Notes under the pieces: generated by a model
Seen by the model: only the letters and a program-made list of their open reading frames with translations
The model's database searches: none
What the model was told of the DNA's origin: nothing
Source: Asterella californica
Lineage: Eukaryota; Streptophyta; Marchantiopsida; Marchantiales; Aytoniaceae
DNA: 64,000 nt
NCBI GenBank assembly: GCA_036924285.1
Contig: JAYKYS010000002.1
Coordinates: forward strand, 5,084,001-5,148,000
Direction: 5' to 3'
Shown: positions 30,991 through 44,189 of the stretch, piece by piece
Layout: each line of letters begins with the position of its first letter
How positions within the stretch are numbered: position 1 is the stretch's first letter
Program-made: the position numbers and the translations under genes

Positions 30991-32945
30991 GAATATCACC
31001 TTACTTGAAACGCTCTGCTGGCTCCCAAGTTCTTTTCCAAGGTGCTGCAAATAGACATATACTTTGAAAGTGCGTTGACGTCTTAGAAGTTAGCCACTGT
31101 TCTGTTGCGGTGAATAGTGGATGAAGCTGCAAGTATGTATTCCTTCTCTTGTAGAATATCATCATCCGGTTGCTCACAGTGAAATACATGCACGTGTTTG
31201 AGCAAAGAAGACATTATCTATATCGGCAACAGTTTTTGGTCAAATTATAGCTTTCCACAGAGAGTCACCATGCGTCTTTTGTACACCACATGTCTTAAAC
31301 CATCTGCAAGACGGTGTATACTTACTAGATCGTATCATAGATCTCAAACATGTTCGAAGAGTTATATCCAACAGATGTGTACTGCGATACTTTTAAACTG
31401 CAAGACACGCTGGAGGATATTGGTATAGTTGAGCTCCACTTAGTTCTTCATATCTGCAGCACCAAACAAAGTAAATAATTTTTGTCCGATCTCTAGCATG
31501 CCGAGATGTTTTTCATGGCCGATTGGTGATGGAGCTGACCTTTGTCCTTCATACAGTATCCGCTCATTCCAACGAAGGTATAAGAGACCTTTGACGCAAA
31601 CCTCTCCGTCAATATCTTTCTATCCCAAAACTATCAACAGTCGTTTTTTCACCTATATCGTGATGGTGGCTTGAAAAGAAATCACTCCTTGTACATGTAA
31701 ATGTAGCAAAGTTTCATCTCTTCTCAATAGATAGCAAACCATTGGTACACTCATTATCTAGAAGTCGACACAAGAATGACCAGTAACACATATCTAGGTC
31801 TTCTCCCGTGCAATTGACAGTGAGCGACATTTCTAAGAGTTTGAGAACTAGAACTCTACGTGTACTCGCTGTCGGCTGTGGAACGACGACACGTTTAGCT
31901 TTGGCTGCTCGTCGCAAGAACATCAGACGGATAAGGATAATGTTTACATCCAAGTCGAAAAACTATGGATTCGACGTCTTGACAAAATAATGGATGCAAT
32001 TTAGACGATACACAACATGCACAGTTGGCTTCAGAAGATGAGGATCAACGGGAGACTGCAAAAATTTTGGATAAGAAAAAATGAAAGACTTGGAGTCACG
32101 CAAGACCAACCAGCTTTCTTCAGATTGGATGTAATAGAAGAGACCGATGACAGCAAGACAAGAAATGGCAATGGAGAATGAATTGCAAGTAAGTACAAAG
32201 TCCAAGTCTGGGATGAAAAATTCAGGTGGAATGCTGCAGAAGTCAAAATCGATATAGATATGCGCTCTAAGTCTATACAGTTCGATATCTCCAAAAGAAA
32301 GAAATGTTCCACGATAAAGTGGATATGGTGGTAAAGTTCAGGATCTATGAAACTGATATACTTTGCATCGAAAAGTATCATCATGAGAACAAACTACTTG
32401 AAAAGAATTAAAGGTGAACCTTTCCTCTAGGATGAAATCGTCAGATGTGAGGTTATTATCAAACAGGGTTGCGAGAACAGATTGAAGAAGATCATCATCG
32501 GACAAGATAGGTCTTGTTTCTGCACTCTTCTCCAGTGAAATGACTGTAGACATTTGGAAAACAAAATACAGGAAGAGAAGAGAAGAGAATTTGAAAGAAA
32601 ACGTGTAGAATTCGACAATTTATGAGTTTTGAAACTTCTCTAATATGGTCGGTGTGGTCTCGAGTGAAGCAGCAATATCTGCATGATCGCCAAGAAGAAA
32701 ATTTGGCTAAAAGCAGAAACTGCGAATCTTTGCTTGAAGTTGCGTGCGTCCGTCGTACAACAACGTGGGAACCAGAAAAGTATTGAGAAGAAACCGTATG
32801 ACAAAGAGCAGAAATGAATCTCAGTTTCAAAGCTTCTCTGTATATGAGAACATACGTGAATCAATGGTACAAACAACACGATCATGAAGAAGGGAAGTGG
32901 CCTCAAAGCAGAAAACATCCATCCCCATCACGTAGAATTTACCGT
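30990..32945 (-). other. Possible multi-exon gene of unknown function, or its remnant
   Basis: Several minus-strand stretches read like real protein, but I cannot place them in a family. 32905-32944 starts M-G-M-D-V-F-C-F-E-A-T-S-L-L-H and reaches a GTATGT donor. 32345-32553 contains L-S-D-D-D-L-L-Q-S-V-L-A-T-L-F and E-E-R-F-T-F-N-S-F-Q-V-V. 31714-31880 contains D-M-C-Y-W-S-F-L-C-R-L-L. 31480-31615 contains L-R-W-N-E-R-I-L-Y-E-G-Q and E-K-H-L-G-M-L-E-I-G-Q-K-L-F. The frames differ and stops fall between the pieces, so they would be exons or a decayed gene. I could not confirm a full set of splice sites. Confidence 0.3.
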
Positions 32946-33172
32946 TCCATCTCCTCCTTTGTTTCAAGTCGCACATGAGATTGATCAAATTGATCAAATA
33001 AGAAATATATTTTCCATTTATTCTAGGAAAAAAATGCTCTTTCCAGTCTGTTAGAAATGAGACTCTTTCTCTTTCCCGGAATTCAGAGGTTATTAAGAGA
33101 AAACTTTACCCATGACTAAATAAAAGAATATATTTTCCTGCTGTACACATACCGTTATGGCCTAAACCTCTT

Positions 33173-33455
33173 TAGAGCATTTCCACCGCAGGTCCCCTAA
33201 CCGCGTTTAACGTGGTAACGCTTATAACATTTCCTAAGCATTACCACGTTTCTCCAAACTTAAAGATTCCAAAAGTCTCTTTAACCGAAAATCATACCGT
33301 TTGAGTGAGGAACGGTTTTGGGTACTTTTGAATAAGTTAGAAATTTTTAAAGACTGCGGTGGGAGGATTGTTCCTAAGATAAAGATCCTTCACTTTTAAT
33401 CTGTAAAATAGCTCGTTTAGGAGTACTTTATCGGGTGGTGGAAATAGACCACATC
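33173..33455. mobile_element. MITE-like repeat with TTTCCACC ends
   Basis: The left end GAGCATTTCCACCGC, followed by CCCCTAA, is mirrored on the right by TTAGGAG and then GGGTGGTGGAAATAG. The inverted repeats are imperfect. Elements starting GAGCATTTCCACC-like are common in plant genomes. No target duplication was found. Confidence 0.5.
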
Positions 33456-33575
33456 GTGCGTTTCAGGGAGTTGACGCGTCACTGCGCTTGCTGGTACTGT
33501 ACAGTGTCCAGCGCGGATTCCAACCTGCTCGGTGATGGTTTGGCAACCCCACAATCCTTCCTTTCTTTTCCTTTC

Positions 33576-33715
33576 TACTAATAGCGGGGCTTAGCCCCGC
33601 TGTTCTTCCCTTCGGGGTGGTTGTTGCTTGGCCCTTCGGGTCCTTCTTTTCCTTGTAAGGCTTGATGGGTCTTCCCATTTGTTTGTTAATCATTGATTTG
33701 CGTTCTTGTCCTTTC
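33576..33715 (-). repeat. GC-hairpin dispersed repeat, copy 1
   Basis: It contains the perfect palindrome-like hairpin AGCGGGGCTTAGCCCCGCT, then CCCTTCGGGG, then TTGTTGCTTGGCCCTTCGGG and a tail CTTGTAAGGCTTGATGGG. The same order of words occurs at 45607-45725 and, in the opposite orientation and without the hairpin, at 62600-62697. The whole is far richer in GC than its surroundings. Confidence 0.7.
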
Positions 33716-34013
33716 TTTTTCACATCCACGGCTCTGCTTAGCGACAACAGTCACTACGGTAGATACGATCGTCGGGCAAGCTTTGAATTGATGTGAGCAG
33801 AAGATAACACAGGCATGTGTTGTTTTCCTTTTATTTAGTTTAATTATTTATCGAAGTAAGAAGCGGGTTAGGCCAGCGACACTATATATTTTTGGCTTTC
33901 TTTTTTTCTGTCGAATTTGGCTGTCCTTGTACGGACTGAAATCTCTCGGCAGGAAGACTCGATCCACGTCGTCTCGGTTACGGAGGCGTACGGAGCTGTC
34001 AACCAGCTACTAA

Positions 34014-34358
34014 GGGATATCAAAGTTAAGAACCTTCTGAAAGATTTTAAAGTCGTGGGAGTGAGTAACGACTTCATCTAGATCTCTACTAGTGTTTCGT
34101 GCAGGTAACTCCAGAAATACTCGTAGGTTTTTTCTTAACAATTTTTTACTCGTTTCATTCGTTTTTTTACAATAAATTTTATGATACTCTGGTTAATTAT
34201 CTTGAGTGTACAAATTGAAATAAAATGATAAAATAGTGATGTCCAGTCACAAACGTGATCTATAATGAATGAGACTTATATAAAAAATTATCTGTGATAA
34301 TTTTACAATCAGTTATCTTTTTATCGTTGAAAAATATCCTCTTATCATTGACACCCCC
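34014..34358 (+). mobile_element. MITE, PIF/Harbinger-like family
   Basis: It begins GGGATATCAAAGTTA and ends CATTGACACCCCC, with TAA on both sides (34011-34013 and 34359-34361). It aligns with 50358-50723 along most of its length, for example AACCTTCTGAAA and TATCTTGAGT(G/A)TACAAAT. The three-base TWA duplication points to PIF/Harbinger. Confidence 0.75.
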
Positions 34359-34361
34359 TAA

Positions 34362-37300
34362 TGCTTCGTAAGTGATAACATAAGCATGTAAAATCGATTT
34401 CTAAGAACTTCAGCTAGCTTGCTGTTATCAGAAAATATAGTAATATTAAGTAAAAATCAGTTATTAAATTAATCAGTTTTGAATTTATAAATATAAAATA
34501 TTCGTCAAATCTGAAAACGTGAGACAATCCGGACATAAACCATAAATGGAGGACAGACAGCGAACACACTTAAAATACATATACTTCTTGTTATCGCTCT
34601 CTGTCATATTTTATGAAAGTTTTAATTGAAATAATATAAAAATTTAAAAATCTAACTTTTTTTAAAGAGATTTAACTAATGAAAAATGTTTATATATAAA
34701 AAAGTTTAAGATTATAGACAAGTAGAAAATATAGAAAAAAGTTACACATCACGGACAAAGTGAGAAATATTCCCACCCAAACACAACGTGGATAAAAAAG
34801 TTACAAAACATTAACTATGTCCAGCTAACTGCGAAACCAACGCCTCAAATAAGAAGACCCAAGATTTTACCTCCCTCTGCTCTCGAACTGAGATGTAATT
34901 TTCTAAACAGTCAGCCGAGAAGCCTCGTCAGTACTTCTGCTTTAGGTCTTCTTTCGCCTCGACTCGCCCTCGTCTGTTTTGTAGGACAGCTACGTGGACT
35001 GTGCGCAGCTCCAGTCATGTACAGTAGTAGCACAGGGCCACAGGCTCATTTGTTCCTCGGCCCCACAAGGAGCCGCAATTCCCAAGAGTGGGGCTTTTCT
35101 GACAAAATTCCTCGAGTGTCTGACGAAATTTCTTTGACACGTTGTCGAGTGTTACAGAGACATTCATTATCCCGCACTACACCAGCTCCAAAATGATGTA
35201 CTGTGCAAGTAGAGTAGTTTCGCTGCACTTAGACACCATCTGTGGAACACTCTACTCAACAGAAAGAGAAGGAAATTGGAGAGCTAAGAGTAGCACAAGA
35301 TGTGGTCCGGGAAAGATCTGCTGGAATGATGCAGGATAGGGTTTAGGGGATTCGGTATAGGGAGGGGAAATCGATGATCGCGGAGGCATGGAATCGTATC
35401 TTGGAAGTGCATGGATTCCCAGTCGTTCATGCGGGAAGCGGGAGTCACCCACTCACGCACTCTCTGTTCTCCTGCAACACGTTTGGAGTTTCTTCCGCGT
35501 CACTTTTCACCTTCTCCTTCACTTCCCAGTATGTACCGTACTCTGTTATCGGTTGCTTAGGTGGACCCTTCACTCTGCTCCTCCCCTGTTCCCAGTTGTC
35601 GATGTTTCGCGCTAAGTTTCCGCTCTGCTTCCGCCTCGTCCTTCCTAACCACTACACAACTGGGTGTACACAACGCGGTGTTCAGCCTCCTCCCGATTCA
35701 TGGACCGAGCAAGCATTTGAGGCTTTCAGTTGTAGGCTTCTTCAGTACGTGCGCGGTGTAGTTTGGAGAGGCTGCAGGGTAGTATATGAAGGTGCTGAAA
35801 GGTGAGAGCGCACGGAGCGGTTTCTGTTTTCTGACAAGTTGGACAAAGACGGAGGAGATCCGAAAGGAAGGTTGAAGGTTGTTTGCTAGGTGCTGCTGAG
35901 TAAGGCAGGAAAGCATTCGCACGCGCCAGGCGAGTAGCTCCGAGGATAAGTTTCAGATGAAATAAGGAGCTGCCCTGTGAATGAGGACTCTGTTGAGTGA
36001 CCTTTTCCATCGCTCGTGGAGGCGAAGGAGGATTCGCGCTTGTAGGGTGTCCATTCCCCGATTTCCAGGCAGCGAGAGCTCTGAGTCGAGGATGTCGTAC
36101 CCGCGAAAATGGGATAGTTTCTTCCGGGTGAAGGTTTTGGGACTAAGGATGAATTTATGGTGCGCGGATAACAAGATACCTCAGGGGGCGTTCAATGTGA
36201 ACCGCAGTCAGGATTCTCAGATGACCTTATCGCTGCTGGACAAGAAGGTGAAAAGGAAATTGTGGAACAGGTTTAGATTCGGCAGCAGCACAAGGAGACG
36301 GGAGGAATCAGCAGAAGCTGCGCCGTTACAACTGGAAGCAGGCAGTCTATGAAATCGAAGTTTTCAGCTCAGCTTCTCGCTGATCGTCCCCAGAGTGTGA
36401 TGTCCAGGCAGTACGAAAGGATACAGGATGCAGACTACGGTGGATGTCGCGTTGCATTGATTCTAAACAAATTCGACATCCTTACTTGAAGAGATGATCG
36501 AGGAGTATCCTGCTAGACATGTACGAAACAGACGACGTTATTTCGCTCGATCATAAGGTTTGAGACTTTGGCAGTGACACGGTCAGCGTATTTCTGCTTT
36601 GTAGCAGAGAGTGGAGGCAATCCGTTAGAGGTTGGGATGAGATTTTGTAAGTCCAGCAAGCTGGAACTGACACGATTTCCTGAGAAGTTGAGCAAGCGCA
36701 GTTTTGATCTTTTCCAGTTGCAGTAATCAGGCAAAACTTTATGTTGGAGCGGAGCTGTATCTGGAGTTCTTGTTTTCTGCTAGGGAGGTGTAGAATAGCT
36801 CTTCAACTCTTACAGAGTTGGTGTCTATTCTTCGTAGTTCAGTCTTTGAGAAGAAGATTCTAGCGACTCAACAGTCACAGATGTGTAAATACCGCTCGTA
36901 ATGATGTCTTGAATGGCAGTGTCAGTTTCAAGTCCTACGGGGATATAGGCACTATAGGCACTAGTTGGCAGTCTTCAGTCTACGTATTGTCTTATTTCCC
37001 GGGGCAGGAAAGACTTGGTCTATATTGGAGACATGTGTTTGTTCTAACATTAGCATTTGAAAGGTAATCTCCTTTTACATCTGCGTGGTTCCTTGCCACA
37101 GTTTCATCCCACGACCTTGGTCAAATCGGTTCTAAATGAATGCTTTCGCGAAGTCCTATCTCAGAAAGAACATAACAATCGGAACTGATGAGTGGCTCCA
37201 TCGGGTCAACGGGGAAGGGAATGTACCGTGCTGGCTCCATCAGCTTAGACAGCCTGCTGTGTTGCATACCTGTTCGAATTCTTTTCTGGAATCTTGAAGC

Positions 37301-37928
37301 ATCATATTCACGCTCATTTACAGTTGATCGGGGAGTCAGTGTTATTATACCTGTTCATGTGATGTACAAATAGATCAGCTTGTACTTAATAGTTGTCCCA
37401 CAAGGTGCAATGTTACCAAACTGACCAACTCATACAGATTGAGTTGTGTAATGCGGCCGTCCTCTCACATTGCCCCCAGGGACGAAGTTTCGTCTCCCGT
37501 TCATCGGTTTGGCCTTGATGAACGACCAAAGCCTCACGATGTACTCATTAGGGTAAAGCAGTACCGTCTCTTATTGAGGCGTTATCGGGATTTGGCGTCC
37601 TCTGCATCCACTGACTAGATTCTGGTTTGTGAAAAGTAGAGACAGTGGACGATGAGGAACCGACAAGGTAAACACAATCTAGACAATATCAGCGACTGCT
37701 ATTGGTGTTTCAGTCTTAAGAGCTATTATATTATATGTGAAATGAGGCCCGCAATCTGCTTGATATCGACACATGACAGAAAACAACAACCCTCACCATT
37801 ATTCATTCTCTCCAACGAAGACTATCCAGCCAAGAACCCACCAAGAATGTTTAGTAGAAGTCATGTGATTAGAAATGTGGCCAACTTTAATTAGACGAAG
37901 AGGGGAATTGTATACAGTATCCTAATCC
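34362..37928. other. 3.5 kb without an assigned gene
   Basis: 34362-34850 is AT-rich and contains another copy of the GTTATCAGAAAAT repeat end. 34850-37640 is richer in GC and has open frames on both strands (for example 35374-35805 plus, 35981-36352 plus and 36513-36734 minus). I do not recognise any family in them. A stretch at 37441-37530 (minus) contains a G-G-N-V-R-G-R-P-H motif, which loosely recalls the end of gypsy polyproteins. This is too weak to annotate. Confidence 0.35.
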
Positions 37929-40451
37929 TCAGCTTACCTTTACAGAGTCTCGTCTTCCTGCACGTTCTCGTCTATATGCTTTCCAAATCCCCTGACCAAG
38001 AATAAAATTTAATACGTTCAAGCCTAACATGCCTACAGAAGCCAGAGGAAGTTCTACCGTGCCCTTCACAAATTTTCTTCTATCCTGCGCTAATTTTACT
38101 GTAATCATAATGTGGACGGCACACCGAGCCGTGAAAAACGTTACCCAGTTGAGAAACCACTCGATTCTCAACAAATGGCCCCACGCCCTCTTGACTCCAG
38201 CGAGTAACATTATCTTGCGTAGGTGTAAAAAGATCGAGTGTAACTGGAAAACCCGAAGATCAACATGTCAATATCCTAACACATCTTCGGTGGATAGTAT
38301 TCATGAATATGGAATATGCTCGTATTCGAGCAGAACACGAGTACGCTGGTCTACACGATACAAGGAGAGCAATGAACTATTTTGAGACCTAATAGGTCAA
38401 CGGGGCAACTCATTCTGACGCACGTGCGAAGTCACCTCCGAAGAGACACACAAATCCTTGGTATATCGGCTCCGAGAGAAGTGCACAAAAGGAAATTTAA
38501 ATACCGATGTGACCAAGCACCAACCATGTTTCCTAATTTGAACACATGCAAAGAAAGAAGCTCACCTCGCAAACCAACGTCAATATCAAGTAGTTGATAC
38601 AGCTCTCCTTGAATAGGGCGACAACAAAACAGGTCAGCAGAACCTGATGATGTGTGAGGACCGAGGGCGCTCTTGGCTTATATAATCTTCGGCGAAGCAT
38701 GTCCCATTGATCATAAGCGAAGTATCCACATGATACAGCAAGAACCGTGTGCGCTCCAGGCCACGCATACTGAGTTAATACTTCATGTCTCCACATTCGG
38801 GCTAGTCCTTGCTTCCTTTCTTCTTTGATTAGGAAAAATACTACTGCAACAAATAACGGTAGCACAATCAGCGGGTGTGTTCCTTCTAGCCAACGGGTGC
38901 GATCAACTGACAATGTACAGGTGAGGCCAAGAACCTAACTTAACTCTTGCTCTCTTAACCAAACTTAACTCTTGCCTTCAAGACAAAGCGTACATCAGTA
39001 TCCAAGTTATACAACAGCTCAGTGTAACTGAAAGAAAACGTCCGTATCCAAGTTCCCTACAAGGATGTTCCACAAAATGCAGGCAAAGAGAATCTGACAA
39101 AGATCAAGAGAACCAACTTTTACCGCAGTAGTTCTAGACAATCGATTCTGAACGGTTTAAAGCTGGATGACAGGACCGAGATCATTTGGTAAGGAAAGGT
39201 AAAAAACGGTTACAAAGGTTCCCTTACTTGTTCGAGGGGCTCTACTTGTCCCAAGCCGTCGTTAGCACAAACTGCGGAATCCTGTTCTATGGCCTTGTCC
39301 TTGAAGAGAGGTTTACCTTTCGTTTGTAGGTTTAAGAAGACTTAAGTTCTCATCATCCTCAACTTTTAACATGTACGACATTTCGCTCCTACGTTGAAAG
39401 GCATCAACACCTCAAGGTTCCATGCATTACAACAGTTGCTGAATTGATTTCGGAACTTCTTGCGAATGATCGTTAAGAAAGGAAAACATGTTTGCTGCGC
39501 TTGGGTTAGTGATAAGGTAGAAACAGAGAAACTCCTGTCTGCAGCACCATCGAGGGAAAACTCAGGAAGCTTCGACAAATACAGAGGTTGCAGCCGGATT
39601 TTCGACAGGTTCGTGGCCTAATGATCAATTTTCTGCACTGCTGAGCTAAGTAGGTTTGACAAAACAGAGAAAAGACTGATTTGCGACACTCTTCCAGAGA
39701 TAAATTTTGGATTTGAAGACGCCAACTGGTCTGTGCACGTGGGCGACAGATCCAGTTAGACCCAATACTAAGAGGATGTTCTACAGATATTAAGACATGG
39801 CGACAGCGTGCGATCTAAAATTTCACGGAGAGGGATTACAAAACGAGTCCCAGGTTGACATAGAAATGAACAAAAACTCAAACCCGAGTCACGACTAGCA
39901 TTGCTTATCCAGCAATTGCTACCTTCGGTATAAACTCCGAATCTCATAATCGGAGAGGACCCGGGAAATGAGAACCCTGAGATCCTAACAGTATGAACGA
40001 TAATAAATGCAAATAACAAACTACTCAGTCCAAGAGAAACTGTACCTGCAGTGGAGATTGTTGTCGAATGCAAGAGGGACACTGCAGTGTTCAGGAAACT
40101 GTCGACGTGTTTGCGCTGAAGTCCAGATAAAAATCTCGGCTCCAAAGAGACGATATACGACAGAACCTTGTTGACGGTCTCAAAGAAGGCCCAACCATAT
40201 ACAACAGGCCACAAGTTCGTTTGCCCCTGCAAGATTTTCCACCCCAAGACGAGCGTCCAAATAACCAGTAGCACCAAAAAACTCGACCCTGTAAATTCTA
40301 GACGAGGCCTTCTAGTCGAATCCATGTGACTCACGCGAGGGGCAGAGCAAGACAAGCCTGTCCCTCGCGCATCCCCTGAGATTCCGTTCGAGTAAGAAGA
40401 CACTTTTGTACCATGTACTTCCAACAACATACCACTTCCCTCCGACTCCAT
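37929..40451 (-). CDS. TLC-domain membrane protein, three exons
   Basis: Exons are 40046-40451, 38566-38906 and 37929-38243, and they join in frame to 353 codons. Introns of 1139 and 322 bp have GTACAG and GTGAGC donors, and TTGTCAG and TTTTCCAG acceptors. The protein has a soluble N terminus of about 50 residues and then about seven hydrophobic segments. Typical TLC features are S-L-L-H-S in exon 1, G-Y-F-A-Y-D-Q-W-D-M-L and L-T-H-H-Q in exon 2, and C-E-L-H-S-I-F-L-H across the exon 2/3 junction, with N-W-V-T-F-F-T-A-R after it. Family knowledge: TRAM-LAG1-CLN8 proteins sit in the ER or plasma membrane and bind or handle lipids. The exact substrate cannot be told, and the ceramide-synthase signature was not seen. 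It appears intact; the 1.1 kb intron could hide a further small exon. Confidence 0.85.
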
Positions 40452-41793
40452 GATTCCGCACGAATAGTTAAACGTCCCGGCGGATGGCTAGAAATTCTCG
40501 TCCCCACGCTGTGCCTTGCACCAAGAGCCAACAAGGCCAGTTCTGCTATCGACCACCACGTATTATCATTCCTTAATTGACTCCTCTCTCAAATCAGGGG
40601 AAGTACTGAACACACATTAGCACGTCCTATTCCCGCACAGTCACGGCCACTAAAAAACGACCGGGTCATCAAACAATAGTAGGATCTTGAGTGGTCGCAG
40701 CCCGTGTATCTCCAAATCTGCGAGCCAGAATGGTCTGCTTCATCTTCCACGCACTGAAACCAACTCAACAATGTACAGCAAAAAATCCACGATATGTGCT
40801 TGCTGCGGAAGCAAAACTCAATTTCCATCAATCGAGGGCAGATACAACATGCTTCGAAAGTTTGCGTTAGGAGTATCAGAGGAGTGGGCACGCGGGGCAG
40901 GACTGCAACCCAGGAAACACGTCCAATTCATACCAGCATAAACTCAGGAATGATTGATGGTTCCATTTCAGCATTGAGTCCAAAACTTGGAGAGGTGGAA
41001 CCCCCAATTTGCTCTTGGGCCTCGCGCGCACATGACAGTGCGAGCGAGCGAAAAATGGCCTCGCCGCACGTTTGTCACAATCTTCGTGCGATTGGACTCC
41101 AGTGCTCCTCATCAACCTGCGCGGCAAGTCGGTGGCTCCATGGGTCGTCCTCGTCATCGGTCCATACTTGCGTGGGATGCGTCTGTCCGCAAGGAGACGG
41201 CGCAGTCAGTCTATCCACGCCGTCCGACTGACGGAGGAGGATGTATTAACGACGTTGGGACGGTGTTCATCAACGGTGGATTTCAGGGATGAATGAGGGC
41301 CTATCATTTACGTCGCCCGTGACGGTACGGTCTGGCTGCTTACGTACTACAGTAAAGCACCGTACTTGACCTTTACTCTCGCAATGTTCGCACTCTGTTT
41401 GTTGTTATGAGGCGCTTTCCATGGAGACTTTCCATGATCGATAATGCTAAGGTAAATGGTAAATGTTATTACCTCTCACTTTGGGGTATTTGCGTACCAT
41501 GTACTTTTCTACTGTGAGTCTATCACAGTAGTATCAGTGCTCGGGGTAAAAAGTTTAGAGAACCGGAAAGTACCCGACGAAAATGAATGGGAACCTGTTT
41601 TTTTTAATTATTTAATAGTCTTTTCGGTTTTTAACACAAGTAAATTGTCGTTTTGTAGAACTTTAATCTGCAAAATATCCGTCTGGAAACCATTTTAACC
41701 CGACTTTTCGAATTCCAGTCAGTTGAGAATACAAAGAATGCCGGTTAACCCCGAGCGCTGCAGTAGGTCACTTACAAAAAGCTTCTATAATAA
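40452..41793. other. Upstream flank of the TLC gene
   Basis: It likely holds the 5' untranslated region and promoter of the TLC gene. Open frames at 40687-41296 on both strands overlap each other and show no recognisable family. No second gene is claimed. Confidence 0.35.
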
Positions 41794-42148
41794 GACATGT
41801 CAAAGCTAAAACCTTTGGGAAATATTTTTCTCGTGAGCAAAGCTGCAAAAGTTAGTGGATGTTTTCTGTTGTTACCTCCAGGAGCAACAGCAAGAAACTA
41901 CCACGGTCGGTTTTAATTTATTTTGTTTCAAATCGTACGTGAGTTTAGGGCGTAAGTAAATTTCGAATTTTAATAATTTATTAAAATAAAAAAAACAAAA
42001 AGTCAAAAGATGAAAAGTAGAATACTTAGAGCGATTCAAAAATACCCCTTGAGCGATACACGGCTCTAGACAAAATTCACCTTGGATAAATTATGGAAAT
42101 TTTTCTTTCTGACAGTTAGAGAATTTATGTTTTTAGCTTGACACGCCT
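41794..42148 (+). mobile_element. MITE, PIF/Harbinger-like family
   Basis: It begins GACATGTCAAAGCTA after a TAA (41791-41793) and ends TTAGCTTGACACGCCT followed by TAA (42149-42151). The inside shares TTTGGGAAATATT and GTGAG words with the truncated copy at 42418 and with other copies. The SINE-like repeat at 42158 begins only about 10 bp away. Confidence 0.65.
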
Positions 42149-42157
42149 TAATAGTTT

Positions 42158-42256
42158 GGTGCGCATGCACCTCCAATCGTATTCACAAGGGATTGAATCT
42201 ACTAATGGTTTTTTAGAAGATTGTAGGCTTAACTACTTGGTACACCGATCTTCGAT
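42158..42256 (-). repeat. tRNA-derived SINE-like repeat, copy 2
   Basis: The minus strand reads GGTGTACCAAGTAGTTAAGC (box A of a Ser/Leu-type tRNA) and then GATTCAATCC, a good box B, followed by TTGTGAATACGATTGGAGG. It aligns with 27850-27950. This copy preserves box B better than copy 1. Confidence 0.55.
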
Positions 42257-44180
42257 TAAACAAACCATTGAATGATCCCACTCTTATTATAAACTGGATT
42301 ATTTCTAACTCTTCTACTTAACCTTTAAAAAAATGATCTTTTCTATTTGAGATGCACGTCGTGTTGGAAGGTAACATTTTCGTCTAAAAGTAAGGATGAT
42401 CAGCGTATTTGTTATTAAGGTGTGTCAAAATTTAAACTTTTGGGAAATATTCGTCATTCATGAGCGAGTGTTATGGTTACAGCCAAGAGACTATGGATGT
42501 TTCTTACGAGTACCTCTGGATATTTTAATAGGTTCTCTAACTGATTTTTTGTTCATATGGGATGTGAGTTTCAGCTTGTTTTAACTTTGATATGTATAAT
42601 TATGCATCTAGAAATAAAATGAAATAATATATATTATTCATTGATTTATGTTAGCAGTAAAATACTATTAATATTAAATATATTAAATAAAATTTTTTAT
42701 TAATTTCTCTGTGGGGCTTTCTGCAGCCGTGCGTTACTGTCCTTGCACAACATAGAACCCTCCGACAGGGGAGGACTGGAACCCACCTCGTGCCGGCTAC
42801 GAGCAGATGAGGTTAAAACTTACATGGGCATATCCGTCCAGTGACTAATCAAGTAACCGTGCATGAGATCGTGTTTCTCGTATATACATCATAGAAACGA
42901 CATAACAAGTTCTGCGTCTGTAGTGGACTTGCGTGGCAGAAATTTACTTGACCTGATCTCCAGTATGTTTGTCGTACTTGACTCACCCCTCTTAACTTTA
43001 ACTTGGCGTCACTTAACTCCATCTTTTACTGGTTACAGAAGGTTTAGTAGATCAAAATGTTATTTCATCAAAATATGAAAAAATACATGTTAATAGTTAA
43101 TTATTTATTATTAAGAAAAATTATTTAAAACTTTTATATAATATTATTTTTTATTTGACGTAGTGCAGTGTTTTTATATAAAATAAATTATTAAATATAC
43201 TATTTCCAGTCAAAAGTAGAGTCAAATAACGTAAAATTAAGAGAGGTGAGGTAAAGTCCGATAACTTTAGAGGTGGAGTAAAGTAAATTTCTGAATTGCG
43301 GGGCGATGTATGCGGATCTGAACGAACCCTTCTTCTAACTGTCGTCGAATACGACAAAATACACTATACAACAAAAAGCCAAGTACCCTTCTTCTTTCGT
43401 TGGATAGCTGAACGGACCAACAACAGGGCACCAATGAAATGACATATTCAGTTATGGTGCAGTTGGCCGTAAACAATATTTGATCGTGGTAGCATGACTT
43501 AGCGTGCCTCCCATCATCCCATGTTGTGCCACTGTGGTAAGCTTCTACATTTCGATTCCCTATAGGGAGATCGTTCGCTTGTCGTGATAATCAAAGTTCA
43601 ACTTTCTTTGACGTGTACTGCATGGGAAAGCATATGATGTCAGTTATTTTGCTTTCAATGTTTCAGATCATTATGTAGTGTGGTAAACCCTAAGCATGCT
43701 CAACTTTTGTTCGCTTTCTATTAGCGAAAAAGATTATCTATTAATAATTTTCTATAAATATTTAAATTTACCTATAACTATTAAGTGATAGACGGACCTG
43801 GAGATACTAGAAGGTCCAGATATAATCCATAAATGGAGTACGAACAGAAGTGCCTCCAATACTACAAGTACGGTAGCCTATTATTAATAAATTATCTAAT
43901 TAACACATTGATTATACTTAACTCTTCCTAATGAAAAGATGAGTTAATAAACTAAGCTTGCTGCACGCTTTCATCTTCAGATAGAAGAGGTGAATAAATA
44001 AGCAAGTTTAATTTAGGAGAGGACACAAAATAGGAATGAACATTACAAACCGATGAGAACTGTATAGATCAAAAAGCTGCAATCGAAATATTGCTATGCA
44101 CGATCTCCTGTAGTATCTTTTGTTCACCTCATATACACTGAAGTGTACATTAACTTAACTCTAATTCTAACCCTTCCGAT
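42257..44180. other. Repeat-rich, no gene
   Basis: It contains a single MITE end at 42416-42470 (TTAAGGTGTGTCAAAATTTA) without a matching right end, and long AT-rich stretches at 42580-42710 and 43070-43200. A GTTCGCTTTCTATTAGCG repeat end lies near 43708. No coding sequence is recognised. Confidence 0.4.
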
Positions 44181-44189
44181 GGGAAGGGT

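Noticed and set aside
33463..33747. 94-codon Lys-rich frame
   Set aside because: It lies inside the GC-hairpin repeat, and the other copies of the repeat shift or break it.
37441..37530. End of a gypsy polyprotein (G-G-N-V-R-G-R-P-H)
   Set aside because: Too short, and no LTR or pol sequence lies nearby.
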